A stretch of 64,000 bases of DNA from Cavia porcellus (lineage: Eukaryota > Chordata > Mammalia > Rodentia > Caviidae): assembly GCF_034190915.1 (NCBI RefSeq), contig NW_026947488.1:7636501-7700500 (forward strand). The letters run 5' to 3'. The position numbers and the translations under genes were made by a program. Numbering within the stretch: the stretch's first letter is position 1; each line of letters starts with the position of its first letter. The notes below the pieces were generated by a model, which was not told the origin of the DNA, did no database searches, and worked only from the letters and a program-made list of their open reading frames with translations. This document shows positions 33,393 to 46,518 of the stretch, piece by piece.

Positions 33393-35886
33393 TAATCACA
33401 AAAGGCTGTTGTTGCTGTTCAAAATGTTTTTCAGCTCTTGTTAATATTTCACCTTGTGGTAAATTGAGAAAATTTAAAATAAACAATGCTTGATGCAGTA
33501 ATGTTTTTGGACTGTTTTGCAATTTAAACAGTATTGGTATCTGAATATCCTCCTGACTCCTCCTTTTTAATTTTTTAATTTGCAACTTAAGAGTGCCATG
33601 TGCTCTTTCAACAATAGCTTGACCCTGGGGGTTATATTCAATCCCTGTAATATGAATAATATTATGGAGATCACAAAATTGTTTAAATGTTCTGCTAGTA
33701 TAAGCAGGTCCATTATCTGTTTTGATTTTAGAAGGAATTCCCATAACTGCAAAAGTCTCCAATAAATGTACAATAACATTTTTAGTGGATTCTCCCTGTT
33801 GAGCAGTAGCCCATAGAAATGAAGAATAGGTATCAATAACTACATGTACATAAGAAAGCCGACCAAAAGAAGGTACATGTGTAATATCCATTTGCCATAA
33901 TTCATTAGGTTGAGTTCCTCGAGGGTTGACACCTGCGGGAATAATTCTTAAATGTAATGGTCTACAAATAGGGCAGGCTTTTACAATCTGTTTAGCTTTT
34001 GTAAAAGGTATCTTATATTTAAGATGCAAATGTCCTGCATTTGCATGATTAAATTGATGTTCTTCAACGGGTGTGGTGAACATAACTAAGGAATCCACTG
34101 CATTGTTACCTGATACTAATGGTCCGGGTAACTGAGAATGAGAACGTAAATGAGTAATAAAATAAGAATGATTTCTTTTTTGAACATGTATTTGTAAATT
34201 TTGAAATAAAGACAATAAAGCAGGCTTATTAGAATATAACACAGCTGAATAGATATTTGTCACTACTCCAACAGAATAGGCCGAATCGGCTATAATATTA
34301 ATAGGTTGGTTATGAAAATCTAAAAACACTTGTAATATAGCAAAAAGTTCATTTTGTTGTACAGAGTTAAAATTTGTCTGACGTACCCAGTAAGATTTTT
34401 GAGTCCAATATGCAGCTTTATTTTTAGATCCATCTGTAAATATAGTCAAAGCTTGTGGAATTGGCTGTACAGCTAATAAGGTATTAACCACAAATTGTTG
34501 ACGTCTAAAAAAATCCCATAATTTACTTTTAGGAAAATGATATGAAAAAGTTCCCATGAAATCTGCTAAAGCAATTTGTAAGGTTTCAGTAATTGACAAC
34601 AAATATTCCCATTGTTCCTTAGTTAAAGGGATAACTATATTGTTTATATCTTCTCCTATCAAAGTTATAGAACGAGCTCTACCATTCATAATTAAAGCTG
34701 CAACCATGTCAATATAAGGCATAACATTTTTAGATTGCTTAGTTTTAGTGAATACCCATTCTACTGGCATAGCATTTTGACCTAAAACTGCAGAGGGATA
34801 TTGAAAAGTATTAATAATATATAAAGTTAGAGGCAATTTAGGATCAATCCTAATTAAAAATGCATCCTTAATTCGTTGTTCTACAAACTGTAATTCTTGC
34901 TCGGCTTTTGTTGTTAAAGAACGAGGGCTGGATGGATCTGAAGAGCCCTGTAGAGTAGCAAACAAATGCTGTAATGCATGGGTAGGAATACCTAGTGTGG
35001 GACGAAGCCAATTAATATCCCCTAATAATTTTTGAAAATCATTTAAAGTGGATAACTTATCTCTCCTAATAGACATTTTTTGTGGAATCACCTTTTGTCT
35101 AGTAAGAATATATCCCAAATAATGACTAACTTCTTCCTTTTGAATTTTATCCTGTGCTATTACAAGTCCAAACGGAGAAAAATATTGAGGTAAAGTTTTT
35201 AAAATATCTTCTAAAACATTTCTATCACTATATGAGAATAAAATATCATCCATGAAATGAGCCGTATAAACCTGAGGCCATCGTGCACGCACTGGTTTTA
35301 ATGCTGCATCAACATAAATTTGACATATAGTTGGGGAATTTTTCATTCCTTGGGGTAAAGTCCTCCATTGATATCTTTGATAAGGTCTTTGATAATTTGT
35401 TTGAGGAATTGAAAAAGCAAACCGTTTTCTATCTTCTGGATGTAATGGGATGTTAAAAAAACAATCTTGTAAATCTATAACATATACAAACCAACCAGCA
35501 GGGAGCGCTGAGGGTAAAGGAATGCCGGGCTGAAGGGCTCCCATTTGAATTAAGGATGAATTTACAGCACGTAAGTCCGTTAAAAGTCTCCACTTGCCTG
35601 ATTTCTTTTTTATCACAAATATTGGAGAATTCCAAGGAGATGTGGATGGTTCTATGTGATGTAGAAAAAGCTGTTGATCAATCAATTCCTGCGCTGCCTG
35701 TAACTTTTGAGTAGTCATAGGCCACTGATCTATCCAAATTGGGTCATCATTTTTCCAATTAAGCTTTAAAGGATTCATTTCCCTAGGCTGTAGAAACATG
35801 CAAAATATTAAAAATGTATATAAGCTCCCCATTGTTCTAATACATCTCTTCCTAAAATAGAAACTGGTACCTCTAAGATATAAGGT
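33160..35886 (-). CDS. pol: Pol: reverse transcriptase, RNase H, integrase
   Basis: Open from just after a TAA at about 35887. The first ATG (35832) gives 890 residues, but the protein is expected as a Gag-Pro-Pol fusion by -1 frameshifting. Reverse transcriptase comes first: catalytic Asp in VIDLQDCFF (120) and the FMDD box (193-196), where the usual Tyr is Phe. RNase H follows with its acidic residues at D467 (FTDGS), E495, D516 (IIADSAYS) and D580. Integrase has the HHCC zinc site (H596, H601, C620, C623), then D649 (WQMDITH), D706 (KTDNGPAY) and E742, with 35 residues between the last two as in the D,D-35-E triad, and ends in a GRWIR-type C-terminal domain. No stop or frameshift interrupts it. 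It overlaps pro by about 79 nt and env by 233 nt. All key residues look intact. Confidence 0.93.
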   Translation of the reverse strand, partial: TLYLRGTSFYFRKRCIRTMGSLYTFLIFCMFLQPREMNPLKLNWKNDDPIWIDQWPMTTQKLQAAQELIDQQLFLHHIEPSTSPWNSPIFVIKKKSGKWRLLTDLRAVNSSLIQMGALQPGIPLPSALPAGWFVYVIDLQDCFFNIPLHPEDRKRFAFSIPQTNYQRPYQRYQWRTLPQGMKNSPTICQIYVDAALKPVRARWPQVYTAHFMDDILFSYSDRNVLEDILKTLPQYFSPFGLVIAQDKIQKEEVSHYLGYILTRQKVIPQKMSIRRDKLSTLNDFQKLLGDINWLRPTLGIPTHALQHLFATLQGSSDPSSPRSLTTKAEQELQFVEQRIKDAFLIRIDPKLPLTLYIINTFQYPSAVLGQNAMPVEWVFTKTKQSKNVMPYIDMVAALIMNGRARSITLIGEDINNIVIPLTKEQWEYLLSITETLQIALADFMGTFSYHFPKSKLWDFFRRQQFVVNTLLAVQPIPQALTIFTDGSKNKAAYWTQKSYWVRQTNFNSVQQNELFAILQVFLDFHNQPINIIADSAYSVGVVTNIYSAVLYSNKPALLSLFQNLQIHVQKRNHSYFITHLRSHSQLPGPLVSGNNAVDSLVMFTTPVEEHQFNHANAGHLHLKYKIPFTKAKQIVKACPICRPLHLRIIPAGVNPRGTQPNELWQMDITHVPSFGRLSYVHVVIDTYSSFLWATAQQGESTKNVIVHLLETFAVMGIPSKIKTDNGPAYTSRTFKQFCDLHNIIHITGIEYNPQGQAIVERAHGTLKLQIKKLKRRSQEDIQIPILFKLQNSPKTLLHQALFILNFLNLPQGEILTRAEKHFEQQQQPFVINEPIWTKTAPEAEWERGTLLYRGKGFGYISTENGIQQWVPGRWIRTRVSRSCSPAPETTPQGTGTVPSEASAKPARS

Positions 35887-36572
35887 TTAATAACAGCAAC
35901 TTGACCCTCTTCATTTTTTATATGTATATGCATTGTGGCTTGTCCAATTGTATTTACTGGAGTTTTACTTACTCCTTTTATATTACATGGAATAATAGTA
36001 TAAGTAATATGAGAAGGCCAATCAGTAGGTTTAACAATAGTAATATCCGAGCCTGTATCTATAAGAGCCTGAATTTTCTTATGCTCAATAAAAATATTAA
36101 TAAGAGGTTGTTGTTGAGATAATTTAGCTGTCCACATTACATTAATAGGGTTAGTGCTGCCGAACCCTCCTGTTCGCTGAACAACAGAGGATCCTATTGG
36201 GATATAAGGCAGTAAAATGAGTTGAGCTATACGTTCTCCCTTTAATAATTTATAATCTGTAAGTGAGGACATCAGAATTTGAATTTCTCCAGTATAGTCT
36301 GCATCTATAATTCCTAAGTGAACAGTAATGCCTTTTTGATTTAAACTAGATCTACCCGTGAGCAAGCCAAAAGTTCCCGCAGGCAGAGGACCAAAAATTC
36401 CTGTAGGAATTCTCACGGGAGATTGTCCTCCTCTTAATTCTACATCTTTTAAGGCTGGTATGTCCACTGCGGCACTGTGTTGGGTGGCTGGCTGTAGGGA
36501 GAATACGGTAGATTTACCCCATTGATTTGTCCGGGGCCCGGGGTAGGGCCCGTTCTCCCGTTTCCCTTTTGT
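35808..36572 (-). CDS. pro: Pro: dUTPase fused to aspartic protease
   Basis: Open frame following a TGA at 36573-36575, one base back from gag. It is entered by ribosomal frameshifting, so the GTG at 36467 is not a true start. Numbering from that codon, the dUTPase part shows motifs GRSSL (38-42), GIIDADYTGEI (52-62), GERIAQ (77-82) and GGFGSTN (100-106). The first dUTPase motif (AVDIPAL) straddles the codon chosen as start. The retroviral aspartic protease follows with the active site IDTGSDI (DTG at 137-139) and the conserved LGRDVL near the end. The gene ends 79 nt into the open pol frame. A dUTPase encoded in pro is characteristic of betaretroviruses. The frame is intact. Confidence 0.92.
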   Translation of the reverse strand, partial: TKGKRENGPYPGPRTNQWGKSTVFSLQPATQHSAAVDIPALKDVELRGGQSPVRIPTGIFGPLPAGTFGLLTGRSSLNQKGITVHLGIIDADYTGEIQILMSSLTDYKLLKGERIAQLILLPYIPIGSSVVQRTGGFGSTNPINVMWTAKLSQQQPLINIFIEHKKIQALIDTGSDITIVKPTDWPSHITYTIIPCNIKGVSKTPVNTIGQATMHIHIKNEEGQVAVIKPYILEVPVSILGRDVLEQWGAYIHF

Positions 36573-38143
36573 TCAGCTGAATTAACTTGTTTACTCCTGC
36601 ATTCACGAGCCCAATGATTTCCCTTCTTGCATTTTGGACATAAGCCAGGAGCTCTAGATCTCTTTTTTTGATCATTGCCTACAAGTTTTGGACAGGCCCT
36701 CTTTACATGTCCTATCTGACCACAATTAAAACATTTTAAAGACTGTTCCTTTTTAGATTGCCAATTAGTCCACGTGGTTGCCATGGTCTCAGCAAACAGT
36801 TGCATTTTCCTAGATTCTGAATTTAAATCTTTACATTGTTTTATAAAATTGTCAATCGTTCCAGTATCTTTTATTGGAATTAAAGCCCTTTTGCATTCAT
36901 CATTAGCATTTTCAAAAGCTAACATTTTTAAGAGATGCTCTTGTAAGTCTTGTCCCACTACTGTTTTTTCTATAACATTTTGAAGTCTTGCAACGAACTC
37001 AACATACGGTTCATTGGCTCCTTGCAGAACTTTAGCCCAAGATCCATATTCTGATCCTTTAGGCCGTATTTTATCCCAAGCTTTTAAAGCAATATCTTTT
37101 AATTGAGCATGAATCTCTCTTGGAGCTCCTGCCTGATGCTCAACAGTATCAAAGAAACCTGTACCAGAGAGCATGGGATAAGAAAGGAGTCTAATATTCG
37201 GATCTCGATCGTCAGCATTTTGTCTTGCCTTTTCCGCACAACCTTCCATAAACCACATGTGCCACTGTAAATATTCTGGCTCCTTTAAAAGAATTTTGGC
37301 CAAGGCTTTCCAATCATAAGGAGCAAGATTACCATAGTGATCTGCTACCGATGTTATTAATTCTCTAGTGTAATGAGCCTGAGGGCCATAAAGGGTTACA
37401 GCCTTTTTTAATTTTGCTAAATCATCCATATTAAATGCTTCCCATCTAGGGGGAACTGCCTCTCCATCTATTGGCTGAGGTCTGATTACAGGGAAAGCAA
37501 AGGCAGGCTTTTCCTCATCAGAATCCCCTAATTTTGGTAAATCAGCCAAAGCTAGCTTGGCTTTACTCCAATTAGGGTTAGATGGAGGAGGTGCAGAGGG
37601 AACTATAGGCGGGTTTTGCTTAACGGAGAGTTGTTTCACCTCTTGTGTTAAATGTTGTATAGCCTGTAAAATTGGGCGATTGTCATAATTTGATATTGCT
37701 GCGGCAGCTAAAGCTGAGTCGGCTGTAGTGGATTTTACTTTTAGTTTGGACGCCTTTTCACTACTTAAAGCGATAGCGTCATTTTGAACTACATTCTGCT
37801 CCTCCTCTGTGAGGGGCAATTCCTGAATAACTGGCTTAATTTCTAGTTGAAGATTTTCTATAATATGTTCATCTTCCATAGCTTTTAATAAAGAGTACAC
37901 AACCGACCAAATAGCCCAAAAACGTAAAGGAATCTTTTCCTCCTGTTGCATAGCCCTTTCTATACTAACCCTTGCCTTCCTCCATACTTCTACATCCAAA
38001 GTTCCTTCATCTGGAAACCAAGGATTATATTCTTTAATTGTATCAATACACCTATCCAAGTCAGCTGACCTGAGCGATATGCCATATATAGATAATAAAT
38101 GTTTAAGAATTTTTAAGAAAGGAGAGGAAGCAGATTGTCCCAT
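36449..38143 (-). CDS. gag: Gag polyprotein
   Basis: A 564-residue structural polyprotein with an ATG start 26 nt after the major splice donor. MGQSAS at the N terminus gives a Gly2 myristoylation site for matrix targeting to membrane. A PSAP late-domain motif (182-185) would recruit ESCRT for budding. Capsid follows, with the major homology region QGANEPYVEFVARL (374-387). Nucleocapsid has two CCHC zinc knuckles: CFNCGQIGHVKRAC (471-484) and CPKCKKGNHWAREC (502-515). The C-terminal tail is Pro/Gly-rich. Length and domain order are normal for a betaretroviral Gag. The frame is complete with no stop, and its last 124 nt overlap pro, where a -1 slippery site is present. Coding capacity for particle formation appears retained. 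Whether the protein is made is unknown. Confidence 0.95.
   Translation of the reverse strand: MGQSASSPFLKILKHLLSIYGISLRSADLDRCIDTIKEYNPWFPDEGTLDVEVWRKARVSIERAMQQEEKIPLRFWAIWSVVYSLLKAMEDEHIIENLQLEIKPVIQELPLTEEEQNVVQNDAIALSSEKASKLKVKSTTADSALAAAAISNYDNRPILQAIQHLTQEVKQLSVKQNPPIVPSAPPPSNPNWSKAKLALADLPKLGDSDEEKPAFAFPVIRPQPIDGEAVPPRWEAFNMDDLAKLKKAVTLYGPQAHYTRELITSVADHYGNLAPYDWKALAKILLKEPEYLQWHMWFMEGCAEKARQNADDRDPNIRLLSYPMLSGTGFFDTVEHQAGAPREIHAQLKDIALKAWDKIRPKGSEYGSWAKVLQGANEPYVEFVARLQNVIEKTVVGQDLQEHLLKMLAFENANDECKRALIPIKDTGTIDNFIKQCKDLNSESRKMQLFAETMATTWTNWQSKKEQSLKCFNCGQIGHVKRACPKLVGNDQKKRSRAPGLCPKCKKGNHWARECRSKQVNSAEQKGNGRTGPTPGPGQINGVNLPYSPYSQPPNTVPQWTYQP
36531..36566 (-). promoter_or_regulatory. 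gag-pro -1 ribosomal frameshift signal
   Basis: The heptamer GGGAAAC (36560-36566, read as G GGA AAC in the gag frame) is of the X XXY YYZ type used for -1 slippage. Seven nucleotides later a very GC-rich hairpin can form from two GGGCCC blocks separated by six bases. The position inside the gag/pro overlap and the -1 register of pro agree with this function. Confidence 0.85.
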
Positions 38144-38162
38144 TTCCCCGTAATAAAATTAT

Positions 38163-38170
38163 ACTTACCT
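38163..38170 (-). promoter_or_regulatory. Major 5' splice donor of the provirus
   Basis: On the minus strand AG|GTAAGT is a full consensus splice donor, located between the primer binding site and the gag ATG. It would serve production of spliced env (and any accessory) mRNA. Confidence 0.8.
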
Positions 38171-38188
38171 TCCTAAGCGACCTTCGGA

Positions 38189-38208
38189 GTCCCTGAATTC
38201 GGGCGCCA
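38189..38208 (-). promoter_or_regulatory. Primer binding site, tRNA-Lys3 type
   Basis: The minus strand reads TGGCGCCCGAATTCAGGGAC, two bases after the end of the 5' LTR. It matches an 18-nt Lys3-type site except that two extra bases (TT) sit between CGAA and CAGGGAC. The first eleven bases, which prime, are intact. Confidence 0.85.
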
Positions 38209-38210
38209 CT

Positions 38211-38784
38211 TGTCGTGAGTGTCTAGAGCACTCTGAACTCCGGGCAAGGTAAACACGCACGCCTTGTCGGGACACGGGGGGTACAGCGCTTGGAAAAGAA
38301 AGACAGGAGAGACACCTTTGCTGTCTGCACCGCGTTACACTGCACTGCACTGCACTGTACGCACAATCTTTATTTTAGGATTCATATATAGTAAACCCGA
38401 TCAATTCACAGAGCCCAGATAATTAAGTAGTGAAAAGGCATTCTTTGTGGCAAGCTACAACGTGACAGACTACAATGTTTATTCTAAAACTATCTAAGTG
38501 AAGTAAATAATCACAACCAGTTCTCACAACTTCTCTAGCCCAGGAAGAAATTCATTAGCTCAAGAATGTTGTTAATTTGTCTGCTGTTAGTGTCACAAAG
38601 GGTGGCCAGCCACTTCCTCAAGACTTCTGCAAAACAAAGCCAGCTCACAGTATGGATTCCAGAGGGTGAGGGCTCACTGAGAACAGGCATTCCCGTTCTA
38701 CCTCCTTCTCGCATACCAGGGCGGCTATTGTAAATTGCAGGTTAGAGGGGGTTGGGCCTACAAAGTGACACCTCATCCCCCACA
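38211..38784 (-). repeat. 5' LTR of the provirus
   Basis: 574 bp, seen by eye to be identical to the 3' LTR. In proviral sense it begins TGTGGGGGATGAGG and ends TCACGACA. The TATA-like TATATAT (about 38384-38392), AATAAA (38369-38374) and GTGCA repeats follow one another in that order. Transcription would run leftward, away from CBLN4. Confidence 0.95.
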
Positions 38785-38790
38785 TCCAGG
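38785..38790. repeat. Target-site duplication, right copy
   Basis: TCCAGG, identical to 30674-30679. Confidence 0.9.
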
Positions 38791-40119
38791 TGCCTCCTAC
38801 AAGGCTACCCCAGCTTGGAAGATGACAGACCTCATTTCTGTAGCACCTGCTGCTTTGGGAGCAACTTGGTATTTCATTCAGATGCCAGAAAGAGAGAGGA
38901 TCTGGCAGCCCCAACGCAGGCAGCGAAGCCAGGTTGCTCAAGCCATTGGGTTCTGTTATCAAATATCCTGGAGACCATCCCTGTTCAGTTGACTGTGGTG
39001 AGAAAATTGATGACCGTGTGACTCACAACATCCAAAAGCTTCTCATAGCAGGAGACAACAGAAAATGTCAGGTTGCATTATCAGACCACCTTGACTAACA
39101 GAAAACACGGAACAGAGACCTTCATCTGAAAGTATTCAGGAGGCTTTGATTTTAAATTTTACTGAGACTCATTTATACTAGTTTTTGCTACAAGATGAAT
39201 GGCTGATAAATTACATACTATTTGAAAATATTCAAAAGGCTCCAACCAGTTCACCAATTTGCTTACTGCTTAGATTAGTGACATTCAACGTAATAACAGA
39301 GTGTAGTCTAGCACCTGCCATCCAGAATTGACACTGGCCCGGGGTGGGGTGGGGGAATCTAGAGGCCCCCATGGCTCTATGACTGAACCTTCAGTTAAAT
39401 TATTATTGGGAAGAGGGAGATGGGGAATTACCAACCAGTGGAAAGTCTCCTATTGAAACAAGAAATGCAATAGGGTACTTATGGTTAGACACCTAGGCCA
39501 CTGTAAGATCTTAAGGGGACTAGAGACAGATCCAGCTAGAGCTGTGGAGAGGGCTGAATTCAATGCCAAGGTGGATGCTCTTCTCTCAGGAAAGAGTGCA
39601 GACCCACCAGCCTCAAGGACATTGCTCAGCAATCCTTCTTGCACCACTAAGTAGTCAACACACTTTGGGGAGTTCCAAATGGCCAGTGCTGTCCAGGAGG
39701 CTGCTGTTTTGATCAAAGCTGTGGTGTCTGCCCTACGGCACCTGGGAGTCAAGAAGGAAATTGGTAGGAAGGGCCGTGACCCCACACACCACAGAACCCA
39801 CAGGAAGTCAGAGATCTTAGTGGAGCGCTGCCCTCTCAGAGAGCGTCGGGGACCTCTCCAAGTGTGTGCACCCCATCGCAGAGGCGAGCCTCCCCTTGGC
39901 TTCGCGTGGTGGCCTCGGAAAAGGAAGTCAACACCTGGAGATCAGAGGCCAAGGTGGTAGTGGGGTGGCACATCAAAGGGAGAGAAAGAGGCTGTGTTCT
40001 CCCGTGCTGCGCTCTTCTCCTTATTTTTGTGTTTTAGGTGGGCATGGTTTTTCTGGAGACTCATCCTGGCTGAATTGAGTTCCCCTGTTTTTCTGGCCTT
40101 GCTCGGGGTGGATTGGCTT
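38791..40119. other. Upstream flank of CBLN4, no gene seen
   Basis: Between the provirus and the CpG island. Open frames at 38645-39021 and 39450-39960 overlap on both strands and carry no domain. A 60-base stretch at about 39815 resembles one in CBLN4 intron 1 (about 44110), suggesting a shared old repeat. Confidence 0.5.
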
Positions 40120-40721
40120 GGAGTGGGAAGGCGCACCCCTGCGGCTTCGGAGGTGCATCTTCCCTGAGCAGAAGGAAGGAATCCAGCACCTCCTCCCGGC
40201 CGCCCCTGAGGGGCCTGGTCTGCCCCGAGGCTTTCCTGAGCGAGTCAGGCCCCAGGGATTTTTAAGGCTGGCTCTTGGCCAGGCACGGTGGGGACAGCGG
40301 CAGCCGATCCCCGGTTCCAGGCAGTGCGCGCGCAGGTCTGCCGCGGCTCACCCAGCTCCGCAGCAGCCGGGCTGGCAGCGCCGCGCTCGGCTCCTGGAAC
40401 GCTTGGCCGCAAAGTCCGGAGAGCCAGGGCGCCTGCAGCCGCTCCGCTGGCCTAGACCGGGGAGGGGCGAGCGGGCGCGGGGCCGGGACTGGCGCTGGGC
40501 TGCAGGAGTCTTTCTCTGGGCACCCGCTCTCTGCGCTGCGCGCTCATGGGGGGCTGAGTGGCCTCGGACCTTGCCCACCAGCCGTGCTTTGCACCCCGCT
40601 CACTCCGGGGTGCGTCCAGCGTCAGAGAGGATCTGCTTGCTGGGGTCACCGGACGCCCTCGCCCTCTTTCCCCAGAGTTGTGGGGTTGAGCAGAGCCAAC
40701 CCCAGCTGGGCGCCGCGCTCC

Positions 40722-40729
40722 TATAAATA
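40722..40729 (+). promoter_or_regulatory. CBLN4 TATA box
   Basis: TATAAATA in the context CTCCTATAAATAGCGCG. It is the only good TATA box in the CpG island and predicts a start of transcription near 40750-40755, giving a 5' UTR of about 790 nt. Confidence 0.65.
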
Positions 40730-40975
40730 GCGCGCGTGTGCCCGCTTCGCGCTCTCCCGGTGGCGCGAGCAGAGACAAAGTTGTGCGCGCGGACTGGGGA
40801 AGGAGAAGACCCGGGGAGCCCAGCCACCCGGCAAGGCGCCCTGGAACTGATCCCGCGAATCGGCGCTTTCCGTCCGGGGAACTCAGCAAACCGCTGCCCA
40901 CCTACGCTGGAGTGACAACTGGCTTTGGCGAATTTTAGACCGAGCGGAGGAAGGAATATCGCGGGCTCCCTGGCC

Positions 40976-40990
40976 ATGAACGCAGCCTAG
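40976..40990 (+). other. uORF 1 in the CBLN4 5' UTR (4 codons)
   Basis: ATG AAC GCA GCC TAG. It is the first ATG after the predicted transcription start and may reduce or gate translation of the main frame. Function is inferred from position only. Confidence 0.55.
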
Positions 40991-41220
40991 CGTCTCCCCG
41001 GCCCGGGAAGCGCCTTGTGCCTGTGTAATACGCCCCAGTGCAAGCCTCGCTCGCGCAGGACCAACACCGCGCCGCTCGGCGCCCGGCAGCCTCGCGGCTC
41101 CTGCGAGAGTCCCCTGTCCTCGCTACTCCGTGGTTCACCCGGGGGTGCTTGGGTTGGGGGCGAGATTTGATTTTCCTTTTTCCCTTTGAGGCGCGATTGT
41201 GAGGTTTTGGCGACTTTTAG

Positions 41221-41271
41221 ATGTCTAGGAACAAGGTGGCTGCAGGAGCCCCAGGCAGGGCTGCTTGTTGA
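41221..41271 (+). other. uORF 2 in the CBLN4 5' UTR (16 codons)
   Basis: A second upstream ATG (context TTTTAGATGT) ending at TGA 41269-41271, well before the main start. Confidence 0.5.
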
Positions 41272-41300
41272 AAGGGACCTGTGCGGGGCAAGGGTTCTGC

Positions 41301-41435
41301 ATGAGCGCCTTAAAGGACAAAGGCGACAGAGCCAGCGAGAGAGCTCCAGGCGAGACTTTGACCCACGGAATTGGTGGAAGTGTGCGTGTCGCCTCCGCCG
41401 CCGCCGCGGCTGCTCCTGCAGCGCTGTCGATCTAG
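41301..41435 (+). other. uORF 3 in the CBLN4 5' UTR (44 codons)
   Basis: The third and last upstream ATG. It spans the CGCC repeat, encoding an Ala-rich tail, and stops at TAG 41433-41435, 106 nt before the CBLN4 ATG. Out of frame with CBLN4. Confidence 0.5.
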
Positions 41436-41475
41436 CAGCCACTGGCATCTTCTGCGCTCCGGGACCCCGGGGTAG

Positions 41476-46518
<5,043 letters not shown>

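Larger units (their letters stand above)
30680..38784 (-). mobile_element. Full-length betaretrovirus-type endogenous provirus
   Basis: An 8105-bp provirus in minus orientation: 5' LTR on the right, then primer binding site, splice donor, gag, pro with dUTPase, pol, env, polypurine tract, and 3' LTR on the left. The ends are TG...CA and it is flanked by a 6-bp direct duplication (TCCAGG). By eye the two 574-bp LTRs show no differences, and a constant offset of 7531 between them means no indels. Gag, Pro and Pol frames are open over their whole length, each one base back (-1) from the last, as in betaretroviruses. Env is broken by a frame change in TM. Two CCHC zinc knuckles, a dUTPase fused to protease, and the Lys-type primer site place it in class II (ERVK-like) elements. 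The age is inferred from LTR identity to be very young. Which named family it belongs to cannot be told here. Confidence 0.95.

Noticed and set aside
40118..40901. Open frames of 202, 151 and 149 codons upstream of CBLN4
   Set aside because: They overlap each other on both strands in a CpG-rich promoter where stop codons are rare. Low-complexity Arg/Pro/Gly/Ala composition, no domain.
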